Assembly (NCBI GenBank): GCA_045601445.1 | Contig: JAZRZQ010000026.1 | Coordinates: forward strand, 1-6,037 | Origin: RGIG5579 sp045601445 | GTDB lineage: Bacteria > Bacillota > Clostridia > Oscillospirales > SIG627 | Reading direction: 5' to 3' | DNA: 6,037 bases | Shown: piece after piece, positions 5,761 to 6,037 of the stretch | How the letters are laid out: each line of letters begins with the position of its first letter | How positions within the stretch are numbered: the first letter of the stretch is position 1 | Made by a program: the position numbers and the translations under genes | The notes under the pieces: model-generated | Database searches by the model: none | What the model was told of the DNA's origin: nothing | Seen by the model: only the letters and a program-made list of their open reading frames with translations

Positions 5761-5803
5761 GGAAAACAGGTAAAGGACTATCCGTTGTCCTTCACCTGTT
5801 TCC
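5761..5803 (-). terminator. Large hairpin, probable terminator of the sortase gene
   Basis: AAACAGGTaAAGGAC (5764-5778) pairs with GTCCTTcACCTGTTT (5787-5801) around an 8-base loop. That is 15 bp with one mismatch, and GG/CC extends it past a bulge. On the minus strand the stem runs into TGTTTTCCGTTTTAC, a broken T tract, about 65 bases after the sortase stop. No T run follows on the plus strand, so the minus direction is preferred. Confidence 0.5.
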
Positions 5804-5868
5804 TCACTTAAAGGCTAAATTGTAACCCTACTCGAAAAAATTTTTTTGATTTTCTTTTCGGAAATGAT

Positions 5869-6037
5869 TTATTCGTGGATTTCAACCCCAATAACAATGA
5901 TACGGTCGCTTTTGGTTGCTCCGTAGCAGGTAGATAGGGTGATAAGTTGTTGACCGTATATAGGGGTTATCTTTGTATCATATAAAGACCTCTCCTTAAT
6001 TTCTGCTATCCTGGTATTGTATTCGCTTTCATCGGTA
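5869..6037 (-). CDS. Class B sortase, C-terminal end (partial)
   Basis: Only the last 55 residues and the stop are inside the window; the gene begins beyond the right edge. The sequence has QQLITLSTCYG, the class B sortase active-site signature TLSTC, with the catalytic cysteine codon at 5926-5928. SDRIVIVGV follows, where the arginine fits the catalytic Arg on the next strand. Sortases are membrane-anchored transpeptidases outside the cell that link surface proteins or pilus subunits to the wall or to one another. Class B enzymes are common cargo in Clostridia conjugative elements, which would suit the nearby recombinase, but a chromosomal gene is equally possible. The C-terminus is of normal form (GVEIHE then stop), with no sign of decay. 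The catalytic histidine and the N-terminal anchor are not visible. Confidence 0.9.
   Translation of the reverse strand, partial: TDESEYNTRIAEIKERSLYDTKITPIYGQQLITLSTCYGATKSDRIIVIGVEIHE

Noticed and set aside
5365..5825. Three overlapping plus-strand open frames of 84-133 codons.
   Set aside because: They overlap each other in different phases, lack good ribosome sites and show no family motifs; they look like chance frames in GC-rich sequence.
1..6037. CRISPR arrays, tRNA or rRNA genes, and insertion-sequence terminal repeats.
   Set aside because: I saw no regularly spaced repeats, cloverleaf patterns or transposase-flanking repeats on either strand.

Overview
The window looks like a chromosomal segment of a low-to-mid GC Firmicute, most likely an anaerobic Clostridia-type bacterium, with a mobile element inserted in it. 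The grounds are sigma-A-type promoters with near-consensus -35/-10 boxes, strong AGGAGG ribosome binding sites, a DUF1538/PII-like gene pair, a large serine recombinase, a MazF/EndoA-like toxin and a class B sortase end. The species cannot be named from the sequence.

Region 1 (1-2721) appears to be resident chromosome. A GDSL/SGNH hydrolase gene runs leftward off the window edge from base 251. From the same 226-bp intergenic region, an extended -10 promoter drives a rightward two-gene operon. Its first gene encodes an internally duplicated polytopic membrane protein (DUF1538, 478-2007). Its second encodes a two-domain PII-like protein (2000-2668), starting at a GTG that overlaps the end of the first gene by 8 bases. 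The pair looks like a membrane transporter or channel with a dedicated cytosolic PII-type sensor. Its substrate is unknown. The operon ends at a 10-bp-stem hairpin (2690-2721) that serves both converging transcripts.

Region 2 (2739-5253) is a leftward mobile-element module of lower GC. Its order of transcription is a MazF/PemK-family endoribonuclease with a C-terminal zinc ribbon (5253-4732), a 41-codon gene joined to it by a TAATG stop/start overlap (4732-4607), and a 604-aa large serine recombinase (4553-2739). A 59-bp imperfect inverted repeat (4580-4638) covers the recombinase promoter and the end of the 41-codon gene, so it is a candidate control or recombination site.

Region 3 (5254-5868) is about 600 bases with no convincing protein gene. 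It holds a GC-rich block with several perfect hairpins and interleaved complementary segments, which suggests a structured RNA, a transfer origin or the debris of an older element. A larger hairpin at 5761-5803 fits a terminator for the incoming gene. Region 4 (5869-6037) is the C-terminal end of a class B sortase on the minus strand, cut by the window edge. Class B sortases are often cargo of Clostridia integrative and conjugative elements, so regions 2-4 may be one end of such an element, with its boundary close to 2670-2740.
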